From contig JAJRZK010000021.1 of the NCBI GenBank assembly GCA_024275315.1, forward strand, positions 35,837-99,836: DNA of 64,000 nucleotides. Direction: 5' to 3'. Position 1 is the first letter of the stretch, and every line of letters begins with the position of its first letter. The stretch comes from Nitrospirota bacterium. GTDB taxonomy: Bacteria; Nitrospinota_A; UBA7883. Below are positions 36,001-44,391 of the stretch, piece after piece. Position numbers and translations under genes: made by a program. The notes under the pieces were generated by a model. That model did no database searches, had not been told where the DNA came from, and worked only from the letters and a program-made list of their open reading frames with translations.

Positions 36001-36384
36001 ATGCGTAAAATCGGTTTTTTCAATTTGATGATGGGCGCTGTTTTTATGGCAGTTCCATTGGTGGCCCTTTTGGGCTCCAGCGACGCGGCGGCGGAATCCG
36101 CTGCGGATAACTATAAGCTGTATTGTGTGCAGTGTCATGGCACTAAAGGCGTGGGCAAAGGCATAAACGCGCCTGTGCTGGCTGTCGCTCCGAGAAACCA
36201 CACCAGCGCCAAGGATATGGGAGAGCTTACCGACAGCGGTGTGTTCAAGGCCATAAAGGAAGGCGGCGTGGCTGTGGGTAAATCGACGCAAATGCCTCCC
36301 TGGGGCGGGGTCCTGACCGACGATGAGATAAACGATCTGGTCAAGCACCTGCGCGGAATGTGCAAATGCGAGGGTAAAAAATAA
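36001..36384 (+). CDS. Small periplasmic cytochrome c (class I)
   Basis: 127 residues: signal peptide (about 1-30), one CVQCH (about 42-46) and distal Met in STQMPPWGG, a normal class I arrangement. An extra pair of Cys lies at the very end (MCKCEGKK), which is uncommon. AAAGGAGG precedes the ATG. Last gene of the cytochrome series before a non-coding, hairpin-rich stretch. Confidence 0.92.
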   Translation: MRKIGFFNLMMGAVFMAVPLVALLGSSDAAAESAADNYKLYCVQCHGTKGVGKGINAPVLAVAPRNHTSAKDMGELTDSGVFKAIKEGGVAVGKSTQMPPWGGVLTDDEINDLVKHLRGMCKCEGKK

Positions 36385-36407
36385 CCCTGTTTTTGTTTAA
36401 ATGCAGT

Positions 36408-36432
36408 CTCTCCCCCCGTAACGGGGGGAGAG
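36408..36432. terminator. Strong hairpin after the cytochrome c operon
   Basis: Perfect 11-bp arms CTCTCCCCCCG and CGGGGGGAGAG flank TAA, 24 bases after the stop codon. The stem is very stable, but the U tract (CTGTTTTTGTTT) is on the wrong side for plus-strand termination, so it may stabilise the mRNA end or impede polymerase only weakly. Confidence 0.5.
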
Positions 36433-36480
36433 GTCTGTTGCGATCTTTGGCGACGACCCAAAGCGGATTTGCTTAAAGCT

Positions 36481-36521
36481 GACGAAACCCCTCGCGATAA
36501 GCTTGCGCTTTGGGTTTCGTC
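36481..36521. terminator. Second inverted repeat after the cytochrome operon
   Basis: Perfect 10-bp arms GACGAAACCC and GGGTTTCGTC enclose 21 bases, which can themselves pair partly (AAGC with GCTT). No clear U tract follows. It could act as a terminator together with the 36408 hairpin, or be a dispersed repeat. Confidence 0.4.
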
Positions 36522-36673
36522 TTAACACCCGGCCCCCGTTGGGAGCGCCGCCAGGCGCCGATGGGAGGTTGCAGGTGTTTTGTGTTATTTCATAGGCCTA
36601 ATATCTGGATTTCGTCTGACGTTGTGGTATCCTGTAAACGATATAGGCAGTACAACAATTGGACGGAGTTGCA

Positions 36674-37213
36674 ATGAAACAAGCGGTACTTTTCCTCGCG
36701 ACACTTTTTTTCATCACAAACGCTGGCCATGCTTTCGCCGACAAACATTCCGAACAGCACAGCCTGTACATAGACAAGGCCTCCAGGAAAATCCTTGAAC
36801 CCGAAGTTGTGGATGGTTTGCTGAAGTTTTTCGACAAGGCCGAAACCGCCATCGAATCAGAGGACGTTGACGGTCTTATGGGCCTGTACTCTGAAAACTA
36901 CATCAATGGCGAGCACAGGGCCGACACCGCCAAAGCCATTTGGGAAAAGTTATTCAAGAATTTTGATAACCTGGCGACCGTCCACAACATGCGTATTCTC
37001 ACCTATTCCGCCGGGAAAAATATCATCATCATTCAGTGTAGCGGCATGTTGCTTGGCGTTCCGAAGGGAAAGGATGCGCGCGTCACGTTGGACAGCTGGG
37101 TGAACGAGGATCATGTGCTGTCTTTGGAAAATGGAAAATGGAAGCTTATCGGCACATCCGGTGAAAAGCGAAAACGTTTCTGGTTCGACAAGCCCATGCA
37201 TCCGCTTTTTTAA
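36674..37213 (+). CDS. Exported protein of unknown function, NTF2-like
   Basis: 179 residues from ATG 36674 (GGAG six bases upstream). Signal peptide (about 1-21, ending HAFA), then an alpha+beta domain with FFDKAETAIESEDVDGLMGL and later RVTLDSWVNEDHVLSLENGK, as in SnoaL/DUF4440-type NTF2 folds. No catalytic residues can be named. It stands between the cytochrome series and the cytochrome b gene and may be an assembly or binding factor; that is context only. Confidence 0.6.
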   Translation: MKQAVLFLATLFFITNAGHAFADKHSEQHSLYIDKASRKILEPEVVDGLLKFFDKAETAIESEDVDGLMGLYSENYINGEHRADTAKAIWEKLFKNFDNLATVHNMRILTYSAGKNIIIIQCSGMLLGVPKGKDARVTLDSWVNEDHVLSLENGKWKLIGTSGEKRKRFWFDKPMHPLF

Positions 37214-37408
37214 TCGGGGATGTGAATCCTTTCCAGATAAAATATCTCTAATACCTCTATACGCGGTTACTTAATCCGAATATGGCCGATGACCGTGTTC
37301 CGGAGAACTGGCGGTTCGATGGGTGCGTGTCCATCAAATCGTGACCCCGTGGGTTCTGTGCTCCGTAACAACAAATTCCCTCAACTAAGATCGTATTGGA
37401 GACTGAGT

Positions 37409-38614
37409 TTGAGTAGCAAAGCGCGAAAAGTCATGAAACACGGCAAAAAAGGTTCCGCCATGGGAGAGGCGAGAGGGATCACACCCGGCGGCAGGCGCAG
37501 TATCTGGCAGGCCGTGAAACCAAAAAAACTCACGTATCGCCACTATTTCGGTGGAGCGGCGCTGTTGCTGATAATTCTTCAGCTTCTGACCGGCCTGTAC
37601 ATGATCTTCTACTACGAACCCGGCCTGAAGGATACATACAAGACAGTTCAGTATTTTAACAACGAGACAACCCTGGGCGCTCTTACAAGGAACATACATC
37701 GCTACGGCGCTTTCTTCCTGGCAATGGCGGTGTTTATCCATTTCTGGAGAATGTACTTCAGGCGTGATTACCAGGGGGGACGCAAATGGAACTGGATTAC
37801 CGGTGTGATACTTTCGATGATCACCGCGGGATTCCTGATCAGCGGCGCCATCTTGCCCTGGGAGTGGAAGGGCTACTGGATGATGGAGATGTTCAACAAC
37901 TGGTTGAAGGTCATCCCTGTGTTCGGTGAAGATTTATACACTTTTTTCATGCTCGCCTACACACCCAGCCGCAATTTTGCAATTCACGACATAATCCTGC
38001 CGTTGCTGGCGTTTATTCTGCTGGAGATACATTGCCTGTCCAGGCTCCGGTCCAGGGGATTCGCCGATTACCTGGTTCGCCAATTGTTCGCCATTCTTCC
38101 ACTTGTGGCCGCAATCGTCGCTATGAGCGTGATATTCCCGGTTCCCACGGAGGATCCCCAGGTGATACCGTTTCCCATGGAGGGCCAGTTCATACCGGCT
38201 CCGGAATGGTATTTTGTCAGCTTTTTACTGCCATACTGGTATTTCCCGCCGAGGGATTGGCACATGTACCTGTTCTGGATTCCATTTATTTTACTTCTCC
38301 TGGCTTTTGCGCTACCATTTCTGAACAAGAGAAAATCAAAAGCGCAACGGGAGGCCATACCCCGGAAATGGCGTACTGTAATGAAGCTGTTATACGTGGG
38401 AACAGGAGGGACCATATGCGTCCTGCTGGTGGTCGGTCTGGTGTGGGGTAGCTACAAGGCTCCATGGATGGGGTGCAATTGCTGTCACAACACCGCCATG
38501 GGGATCCGTATGGGAATTCCGCCGGTCACCTACAAGGACACGAACAGAAACCCGCTGTTGCTGGATAACCGCTGGATGATTCGTCACTGGTATGAGCCGC
38601 AGGTGGTATGGTAA
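37409..38614 (+). CDS. Cytochrome b (bc/b6f-type) with C-terminal haem c
   Basis: About 401 residues from TTG 37409 (GGAG seven bases upstream). The cytochrome b core has two haem-binding His pairs: IHRYGAFFLAMAVFIH (13 residues between) and IHDIILPLLAFILLEIH (14 between, as in b6f-type proteins). The subunit-IV-like half follows, with the quinol-site PEWY motif (PAPEWYF). A last helix leads to a CNCCH haem c motif followed by NTAMG. Thus b, subunit IV and a haem c are one polypeptide. No Rieske protein is encoded nearby. It would move electrons from the quinol pool to periplasmic cytochromes c, feeding the bd-like oxidase. Confidence 0.88.
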   Translation: MSSKARKVMKHGKKGSAMGEARGITPGGRRSIWQAVKPKKLTYRHYFGGAALLLIILQLLTGLYMIFYYEPGLKDTYKTVQYFNNETTLGALTRNIHRYGAFFLAMAVFIHFWRMYFRRDYQGGRKWNWITGVILSMITAGFLISGAILPWEWKGYWMMEMFNNWLKVIPVFGEDLYTFFMLAYTPSRNFAIHDIILPLLAFILLEIHCLSRLRSRGFADYLVRQLFAILPLVAAIVAMSVIFPVPTEDPQVIPFPMEGQFIPAPEWYFVSFLLPYWYFPPRDWHMYLFWIPFILLLLAFALPFLNKRKSKAQREAIPRKWRTVMKLLYVGTGGTICVLLVVGLVWGSYKAPWMGCNCCHNTAMGIRMGIPPVTYKDTNRNPLLLDNRWMIRHWYEPQVVW

Positions 38615-39222
38615 ACATGACAATAAAAAAAATGTTCGGCCTGGCTGTTGTGCCGATCTCGGCTCTATTTATCCTGTCATGCTCGGAAACCATTCCCGGT
38701 CATCCGGAAAAAATAATGCGCGAGTATATAGAGGCGGTAAAAAAGGATGACTTCGCCACCATTTACTCGCTCAACATGAAAACCGCGAGACAAAAAAAAT
38801 ATCTGGGCAAAACCAGCGTGGGAAATGTCGAGATGATCCTCAGGGAAAATTTCGAAAAAAACAGGGACGACTATGAATCCGTCCCGATATCTTTCAACAT
38901 GGGTGAGCAATGGGTGGAGAAATATTTTTTCGCAAAATCGGAAAGCTACACCATAGGAGAGCCGTACAGCCCCAAACCTGTCGGAGATGACCCGGTCAAC
39001 GCGAAGTATGAGAGCTCCGTCAGTTGTTATGTTCCCGTGCTGGTCAAATACGGAGACTCGAAAACAAGCTTGGAATATAACGGCAAAAAAATGAAATCGG
39101 CGAAATACGACTGCACGTTGCGAAAAATACGCGAGGGAAACAACGCCAGAGTCTACTCCCATGATGACGACTGGTATCTGGCCGGATGCGTGATCGACAC
39201 CTCCACCATAGAGCTTTATTAA
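38608..39222 (+). CDS. Lipoprotein of unknown function
   Basis: Lipobox FILSC (Cys about residue 25) after a hydrophobic signal. The rest (about 180 residues) is an alpha+beta domain beginning HPEKIMREYIEAVKKDDFAT, of the same general design (NTF2/DUF4878-like) as the lipoprotein at 59553. ATG 38608 overlaps the cytochrome b stop; ATG 38617 is an alternative. Both lipoproteins lie next to a cytochrome b gene, so a role in complex assembly or stability is a reasonable guess. Confidence 0.65.
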   Translation: MVNMTIKKMFGLAVVPISALFILSCSETIPGHPEKIMREYIEAVKKDDFATIYSLNMKTARQKKYLGKTSVGNVEMILRENFEKNRDDYESVPISFNMGEQWVEKYFFAKSESYTIGEPYSPKPVGDDPVNAKYESSVSCYVPVLVKYGDSKTSLEYNGKKMKSAKYDCTLRKIREGNNARVYSHDDDWYLAGCVIDTSTIELY

Positions 39223-39233
39223 CCGCGGAAAAC

Positions 39234-39259
39234 CCCATGTAACACAGGTGTTACATGGG
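39234..39259. repeat. Palindrome with 12-bp arms
   Basis: CCCATGTAACAC-AG-GTGTTACATGGG, 12 bases after the lipoprotein stop. No U tract follows (TGCAAAC), so it may be an operator or an mRNA-end hairpin. It contains TAAC-N6-GTTA, similar to but one base wider than the 13-base dyad. Confidence 0.6.
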
Positions 39260-39301
39260 TGCAAACAGATTCAACACGATAAGCGATAGAATATTATGAT
39301 G

Positions 39302-39314
39302 TAACGAAATGTGA
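39302..39314. promoter_or_regulatory. Putative regulator binding site (copy 3)
   Basis: TAACGAAATGTGA matches TAACGAAACGTTA at 11 of 13 positions, 215 bases upstream of the -24/-12 element at 39517. Symmetry of the right arm is broken (GTGA for GTTA), so this is the weakest of the four sites. Confidence 0.4.
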
Positions 39315-39460
39315 AAATAAATGCTCCGGGATCCTCTTTTCCCTTTTAAATTAGTTGTTTCTCCCCCAAACAGGCCTGACAAAAATCGTCACAAACACAG
39401 AGCCTGACACTGTTACCTTCCACAAATATTGCAAAACCAGCCTTAATGAAAATAAGAGGT

Positions 39461-39476
39461 GTAACTATAGAGTTAC
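39461..39476. promoter_or_regulatory. Palindrome upstream of the sigma-54 promoter
   Basis: GTAAC-TATAGA-GTTAC, 5-bp perfect arms, about 40 bases upstream of the -24/-12 element. Position would suit an operator or a second activator site; spacing between arms is six, not five, bases. Confidence 0.35.
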
Positions 39477-39516
39477 GTTAAATTAAAGCAGGGAAAGAGG
39501 CGTCCGACAGCAAGAC

Positions 39517-39533
39517 GAGGCATGCAAGTTGCT
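39517..39533 (+). promoter_or_regulatory. Sigma-54 (-24/-12) promoter of the long cytochrome c gene
   Basis: GAGGCATGCAAGTTGCT matches TTGGCACG-N4-TTGCT at the key positions, with GG (39519-39520) and GC (39531-39532) ten bases apart. The two T before GG are replaced by GA. Start of transcription predicted near 39545, 80 bases before the gene. Confidence 0.65.
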
Positions 39534-39625
39534 CATTAACACCCCGATATGGGGAACTAGAGCAGTGTATGTGCAACTGCACTGCTATATTAACGTAAAC
39601 TTTCAAATTTTTGGAGGGGAAAAGA

Positions 39626-40765
39626 ATGGGACGGAAATTTAAACTGTTCATCCTTGGTTTCGCCGCCCTGTCGTTTGTCGCCACTGGGGTGATGACGCCG
39701 ACCGCCGCAGACGCCAAGAGGAAGAAATCGGCCGCGGAGCTGGAAAAAGCCAAAAAAGAAGGCGACCTTTCTGTCGAGGAAGCGATGAAGTATCGCGATG
39801 AGTTCGGTAGGGAAGCCGACGAAGCCAACATCGAATCATTCGACACCAAGACAAAAGTAAAAGGTTCCGGTAAATCGACATATGGCGTGGTCGGTTTCGA
39901 CTATCTGACAGGCGTAGGTAAAGTCGCCTCCGATCCGACCAAGATCGGTGCGGACCTGCCCAAAGCCCTCGGTGGCGGCAAGATCAAATCCGCCAACAAG
40001 AGCCCGCTTGAAAACCTGATGAAAAAGCGTTTCAAGCATAAATGGACCGGTCAGCTCGGTGACACGGCCTCCGGTTGGACAGAAAAATCGGGCGTGACCG
40101 AGGCGTGGTTTCGCCATCACGATTCCGGTTCTCCTTTGGGCGCCGACTACAACGAGTGGGTCAACCAGTGGAACAACATCACCCGCCCGAGGCACGGCAA
40201 CAAGACGCCTATCCCCGGGGCCGACCCGGATCAGGGCGCGCACTGGTTTTCGTTCTACTGCATCCACTGCCACGGCTGGACCGCAAAGGGCAACGGCCCC
40301 ACGGCGGCCACGCTGGATCCTCGCCCGCGTAACCTGACAAACGGCAAGTACGCCAACTACATCAGCAACGTCGAGCTGTTCCAGGTTATCAAAGGTGGCG
40401 GAGTGGCCAGGAACCTTTCCAGCTCCATGCCTCCCTGGGGGAATATCCTTCAGGATCAGGATATCTGGAACGTTGTGGCTTTCATTCGCACACTCGCCGA
40501 GAATCCGAAATACACGCTTGATCCGGACGATGTGACGGCGGCCAACGCCAAGCAGTCGGACGAGTTCAACGAGATGAACGAGATGCTCGAGCTTGAAGGC
40601 GTGATGGCTGGGCGTGGCGCCGGCCAGGTTGGCGGCTACAACTCCGTCGGTGGTGGACGCCTGAGTTCCAAGCAGGTTGGTGTTAACCCCTGCATGAAGA
40701 CTTCCGATGTGGACGCCAGCGCCAAGGTTGGTGACTGGGCTGTCAAGCAGCAGTACGACAAATAA
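39626..40765 (+). CDS. Long periplasmic monohaem cytochrome c of unknown type
   Basis: 379 residues from ATG 39626 (TTGGAGGGG upstream, very strong). Signal peptide to about residue 30 (ending TAADA). About 180 residues of unassigned N-terminal sequence, rich in Lys and Gly, precede a class I haem domain with CIHCHGWTAKG and distal Met in SSMPPWGN. An 85-residue C-terminal extension carries Gly-rich segments (GRGAGQVGGYNSVGGG). One own promoter and one own terminator mark it as a single-gene, probably highly expressed unit. The extensions are much longer than in usual cytochrome c domains; they may form contacts with an oxidase or oxidoreductase. Confidence 0.85.
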   Translation: MGRKFKLFILGFAALSFVATGVMTPTAADAKRKKSAAELEKAKKEGDLSVEEAMKYRDEFGREADEANIESFDTKTKVKGSGKSTYGVVGFDYLTGVGKVASDPTKIGADLPKALGGGKIKSANKSPLENLMKKRFKHKWTGQLGDTASGWTEKSGVTEAWFRHHDSGSPLGADYNEWVNQWNNITRPRHGNKTPIPGADPDQGAHWFSFYCIHCHGWTAKGNGPTAATLDPRPRNLTNGKYANYISNVELFQVIKGGGVARNLSSSMPPWGNILQDQDIWNVVAFIRTLAENPKYTLDPDDVTAANAKQSDEFNEMNEMLELEGVMAGRGAGQVGGYNSVGGGRLSSKQVGVNPCMKTSDVDASAKVGDWAVKQQYDK

Positions 40766-40798
40766 TCGTGTAACCACGGTTATTTAACACGCTCTGTA

Positions 40799-40838
40799 AA
40801 GCCCTGGTCCCTGTTTAGAGGGGCCGGGGCTTTTTATT
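40799..40838 (+). terminator. Rho-independent terminator after the long cytochrome c gene
   Basis: A 12-bp stem with two G-T pairs (AGCCCTGGTCCC against GGGGCCGGGGCT, 40800-40811 and 40820-40831) has an 8-base loop and is followed by TTTTATTGTT. Confidence 0.85.
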
Positions 40839-40999
40839 GTTAATTTCATTTCAGTTTCGTATAAAAATTGCTATAAAATTATCTGAAGGTGACGCAAATC
40901 CGGGGGACGGCGCGCACTACACCAAATCACTTGCTGTTTTTCAGGTTTTAGTTTAGATTTGATCATTTCGTTTCTTGATCGGGGGCTATACGGATTTAA

Positions 41000-41941
41000 A
41001 TGATAGAAGTTGAAAATCTGACGAAAACCTATGGCGGCGCCAGGGGGATCAACGATATTACTTTCAGCGTCGATAAAGGTGAGATTCTCGGTTTTCTCGG
41101 GCCGAACGGGGCGGGCAAAACCACCACCATGCGGATCTTGACCTGTTTCATGCCCGCCACCAGCGGTTCGGCGAGAGTGGCCGGGTATGACGTGTTCGAG
41201 GATTCCCTGTCTGTTCGCAGGGAAATTGGATATTTGCCCGAAACGGTTCCGCTATACACGGATATGCAGGTGCCCACCTATCTGCGCTTCGTGGCCGGGC
41301 TCAAAGAAGTGCCCTTTCGGGAGATAAAGAAAAGGGTGGAGAAGATAATGGAGCAAGTGGGGCTGACCCACATGGCCCACAAGTTCATCGGGGAGCTCTC
41401 GAAAGGCTATCGGCAGAGGGTTGGTTTGGCGCAGGCGCTTGTCAACGATCCGCAAGTGCTGATTCTCGACGAGCCGACAATCGGCCTCGATCCCAAGCAG
41501 ATAATTGAAATCCGGTCGCTGATAAGGGGGCTTGGGGGCGAGAGAACAATAATATTGAGCAGTCATATTCTGCCCGAGATAAGCATGATATCCCAGCGGG
41601 TGATCATCATCGACGAGGGGAAGGTCAAGGCTATCGACACCCCGGAAAAACTGATGCAACAGCTCCACGCAACGGACAAGATCAGGGCTCGTATCGCGGG
41701 ACCCTGCGACTCTGTAAAACAGGCTCTTGAAAAAATCGATGGTGTGAAGAATGTGGAGCTGATAGAGGACACGGGAGGGATAACAAACGGTTACATGCTG
41801 GAATTCTCCGACGGGTTCGACGGATCGCACATGGTCGCCAGGACGGCGGTGGAGGGCAAATGGGACCTGTATGAGCTTACCCCCGTGAAAATGACTCTGG
41901 AGGATATTTTTATCCGGATCGTCACTGAGGAGGAGGTGTAA
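41000..41941 (+). CDS. ABC transporter ATPase (GldA/NosF-like)
   Basis: 313 residues: Walker A GPNGAGKTTT, signature LSKGYRQRVGLAQAL, Walker B VLILDEPTIGLDP, and switch His in ILSSHIL. A C-terminal 90-residue extension is typical of GldA/CcmA-like ATPases. Its stop overlaps the permease start (TAATG). Encoded with two GldF/GldG-type proteins and a DUF4340 protein, a module widespread in bacteria of several phyla. The substrate is not known. NosF is a distant relative, but the following genes favour the Gld-type module. Confidence 0.93.
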   Translation: MIEVENLTKTYGGARGINDITFSVDKGEILGFLGPNGAGKTTTMRILTCFMPATSGSARVAGYDVFEDSLSVRREIGYLPETVPLYTDMQVPTYLRFVAGLKEVPFREIKKRVEKIMEQVGLTHMAHKFIGELSKGYRQRVGLAQALVNDPQVLILDEPTIGLDPKQIIEIRSLIRGLGGERTIILSSHILPEISMISQRVIIIDEGKVKAIDTPEKLMQQLHATDKIRARIAGPCDSVKQALEKIDGVKNVELIEDTGGITNGYMLEFSDGFDGSHMVARTAVEGKWDLYELTPVKMTLEDIFIRIVTEEEV

Positions 41942-42720
41942 TGAGGAATTTCTTTTTCATACTGATGAAAGAGCTCAGGTCGTACTTCAATTCGCCCGTG
42001 GCTTTCGTGGTGGTCACCATATTCTCGGTTCTGACAGGATATTATTTTTACAATATTTTCGCCACGTTCAGCACCATCAGCTTTCAGGCGCAGACAAACC
42101 CGAACCTGGCCAGCCAGTACGGAGCCCTGAACGTGACAGAGCTGGTTATCCGGCCGTTTTTCGGCATTATCAGCGTGGTGATGCTCATAATGCTTCCCAT
42201 GCTCACCATGCGCTCATTTTCCGAAGAGAAAAAAGCGGGAACCATGGAGCTTTTGCTCACGTTCCCCGTCCGTGACGGAGAGGCGATTCTTGGCAAGTTC
42301 GCGGGTTGCATGGGCATATTCGCCATAATGCTCGGGCTTTCGATTCCATCGATGATCCTTGTGGAGGTGTTTGGCGATCCGGAATGGGGCGTGATCATCA
42401 CCGGATATTTCGGATTGTTTCTCATGGGCTCCGCTTTTATATCGCTGGGGATATTCATGTCGTCGCTGACGGAAAACCAGATCATCGCGGCGGTGCTGTC
42501 TTTCGCCGCCCTGCTGTTGCTTTATATGGTCGGCTACACGGCCAGCCTCGCCGGCGGCGTGATGGAGAGAGTGCTCGAATACGCGTCGTTCAACTTTCAT
42601 TTCCGCAACTTTGCCAAGGGCGTTGTGGACACGTCCGATATGATTTATTACCTGCTGATTACCATGCTGTTCCTGTTTTTGAGTATGCGCAGTCTGGAAT
42701 CTAAAAGGTGGAGGGGTTAG
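41941..42720 (+). CDS. ABC-2 type permease (GldF-like)
   Basis: 259 residues, six predicted membrane helices, beginning MRNFFFILMKELRSYFNSPV. The ABC-2 coupling segment SFSEEKKAGTMELLLTFPV is conserved in GldF/NosY-type permeases. Translationally coupled to the ATPase gene (one-base overlap) and followed by the GldG-like gene after four bases. Probably the membrane channel of the exporter. Confidence 0.9.
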   Translation: MRNFFFILMKELRSYFNSPVAFVVVTIFSVLTGYYFYNIFATFSTISFQAQTNPNLASQYGALNVTELVIRPFFGIISVVMLIMLPMLTMRSFSEEKKAGTMELLLTFPVRDGEAILGKFAGCMGIFAIMLGLSIPSMILVEVFGDPEWGVIITGYFGLFLMGSAFISLGIFMSSLTENQIIAAVLSFAALLLLYMVGYTASLAGGVMERVLEYASFNFHFRNFAKGVVDTSDMIYYLLITMLFLFLSMRSLESKRWRG

Positions 42721-42724
42721 ACCA

Positions 42725-44302
42725 GTGTTTTCACCCACGTTGATACTTGCCGCTGTAAGCGGAGTTTTGCTTGTAGCCGGTTTCAGTTTTTATGTCATAG
42801 ACGGATCCATGTCGCTCAAAGCCGCCGCGATGTTGTGGATCGGCTCGATGATAGCGCTGTTTCTGCTGTATGCCCGTTTTAACGAAATCAAAGTCATGCT
42901 GGCCAAAAAAAGCGCCAGATACGGCGCGAACATGGTGGTGATGTCTCTTGTGTTCTCCGGCGTCCTGGTCTTCATGGCCATGCTGGGGCACGCCCACAAG
43001 GTGCGGATAGACCTGACGAAATCTGGCCGGTTCACTCTTTCGTCGCAGACAAAAAGGATCCTCAAGGGGCTGGACAAGCCTGTCAAGGCCATAGCGTTCT
43101 ATCGCTCCGAGTCGGGCACTGTCCACGCGAAGCAGAGGCAGGCCGCTCGCGATCTGCTGGAGGAATACGCCAGCGTCACCGATAAATTCGATTTTTCCTT
43201 CATCGACCCGGACAGGCATCCGGGACTGGCTTCCAAGTACGGCGTTTCGGAATACAGGATCACGTTGCTGATGGCGGCCGGCAAGCAGGTCAAGGTGGGC
43301 TCTGAAAGAGAGGAGAGCCTTACCAACGGGCTGATCAAGCTGGTTCGCAAGGAGCAGAAATACATCTATTTCGTAAAAGGACACGGGGAGAAGAGCCTCG
43401 CGTCCACGGGCAAGGAGGGCTATAGCGCGGCCAGGAACGCCATCTTGAACGAGAATTACGAGATAAAGGACCTGTTTCTGATGCGCACGGAAAAAGTGCC
43501 GGAGGACGCGTCCGTGGTGGTGATCCCCGGCCCGAAACGGGAGCTTGCGCCCGATGAGCTTGAGAAGCTCGACGAGTATTACGCCTGTGGAGGCGCGTTG
43601 CTGGTGGAGATAGATCCGGGTCACCCGCCGGAATTCCAGACGTGGATAGAAAGCTACGGGTTCAAGCTTCAGTCCGATGTCATCATCGACAAGCAGAGCC
43701 AGCTTTATGGCGCCAACGCCCTGACTCCTGTGGTGTACGCGTACAACAAGGATCATCCGTTGACGAAAGATTTTACGTTGGCGTCATATTTTCCCATCGC
43801 CAACTCGGTTTATATAGACGAAGACCCGAAAAAAGGGCGGTATCAACTGGCTATGACCGGGCCGAATTCATGGACGGAGATGGACAGGGCCCAGTTGGAA
43901 TCGGGAGACGCGGAGTATAACGAGGGAAGGGAAAAAAGGGGCCCCGTACCGATTGTCTCCGTTACGACTATCGAAGTGAAATCCGAAAAGGGCAAAAAGG
44001 ACAAAAAGGACTCCTCACGCCACAAGTATGGCAAGATGATAGTGATTGGAGATTCCGATTTCGCCAACAACACCAACATCAACCTGGCCGGCAACGGCGA
44101 CCTGTTTCTGAACACCATCAGCTGGCTCGCCGAGGAGGCGGACCTTATCGCTGTGCGGGCGAAAAAGAAAAATATCACCCCCGTAGTGCTCACCGCCACT
44201 CAGGGCAGGGCGATTTTCTGGATCCCGGTGGTGATGGTGCCCTCGGCGGTCCTGATGGTGGGCGTCGGGATATACAGCCGCAGGCGATGGTTTCGTCAAT
44301 GA
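42725..44302 (+). CDS. GldG-family ABC-associated membrane protein
   Basis: 525 residues. N-terminal helices (about 5-25, 35-52, 70-90), then a long periplasmic ABC_transp_aux domain starting RIDLTKSGRFTLSSQTKRIL, and a C-terminal helix (about 497-517). This layout is that of GldG-type proteins that partner the GldA/GldF pair. The periplasmic domain contains a glutamine-amidotransferase-like fold segment (VVVIPGPKRELAPDELEKL). A GTG start is used. Role of the module in this organism is unknown. Confidence 0.88.
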   Translation: MFSPTLILAAVSGVLLVAGFSFYVIDGSMSLKAAAMLWIGSMIALFLLYARFNEIKVMLAKKSARYGANMVVMSLVFSGVLVFMAMLGHAHKVRIDLTKSGRFTLSSQTKRILKGLDKPVKAIAFYRSESGTVHAKQRQAARDLLEEYASVTDKFDFSFIDPDRHPGLASKYGVSEYRITLLMAAGKQVKVGSEREESLTNGLIKLVRKEQKYIYFVKGHGEKSLASTGKEGYSAARNAILNENYEIKDLFLMRTEKVPEDASVVVIPGPKRELAPDELEKLDEYYACGGALLVEIDPGHPPEFQTWIESYGFKLQSDVIIDKQSQLYGANALTPVVYAYNKDHPLTKDFTLASYFPIANSVYIDEDPKKGRYQLAMTGPNSWTEMDRAQLESGDAEYNEGREKRGPVPIVSVTTIEVKSEKGKKDKKDSSRHKYGKMIVIGDSDFANNTNINLAGNGDLFLNTISWLAEEADLIAVRAKKKNITPVVLTATQGRAIFWIPVVMVPSAVLMVGVGIYSRRRWFRQ

Positions 44303-44391
44303 GCGGGGCTGGATTTTTTGGGGACAGCGATGCTCCGCCCCCCGTTCCGGTGTTTGCCCGGCCGGGACATGTGACATGTAAGGTAGGATAG

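Larger units (their letters stand above)
36385..36673. other. Non-coding, inverted-repeat-rich spacer
   Basis: 289 bases with no gene. Two strong inverted repeats (36408-36432, 36481-36521) and a GC-rich stretch containing GGAGCGCCGCCAGGCGCCGATGGGAGG are present. It probably ends the cytochrome operon and carries the start signals of the next gene. Confidence 0.6.
39223..39625. other. Control region of the long cytochrome c gene
   Basis: About 400 bases without a gene. Contents: a 12-bp-arm palindrome (39234-39259), a dyad match (39302-39314), a second palindrome (39461-39476), a -24/-12 promoter (39517-39533) and a strong ribosome-binding site before 39626. Confidence 0.7.

Noticed and set aside
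40771..40782. TAACC-AC-GGTTA dyad after the long cytochrome c gene
   Set aside because: Arm spacing is four instead of five, and it lies between the stop codon and a terminator; probably chance.
41000..42720. NosF/NosY identity for the ABC ATPase and permease
   Set aside because: They are followed by GldG-like and DUF4340 genes, the usual Gld-type module, and lie 15 kb from the NosZ-like gene.
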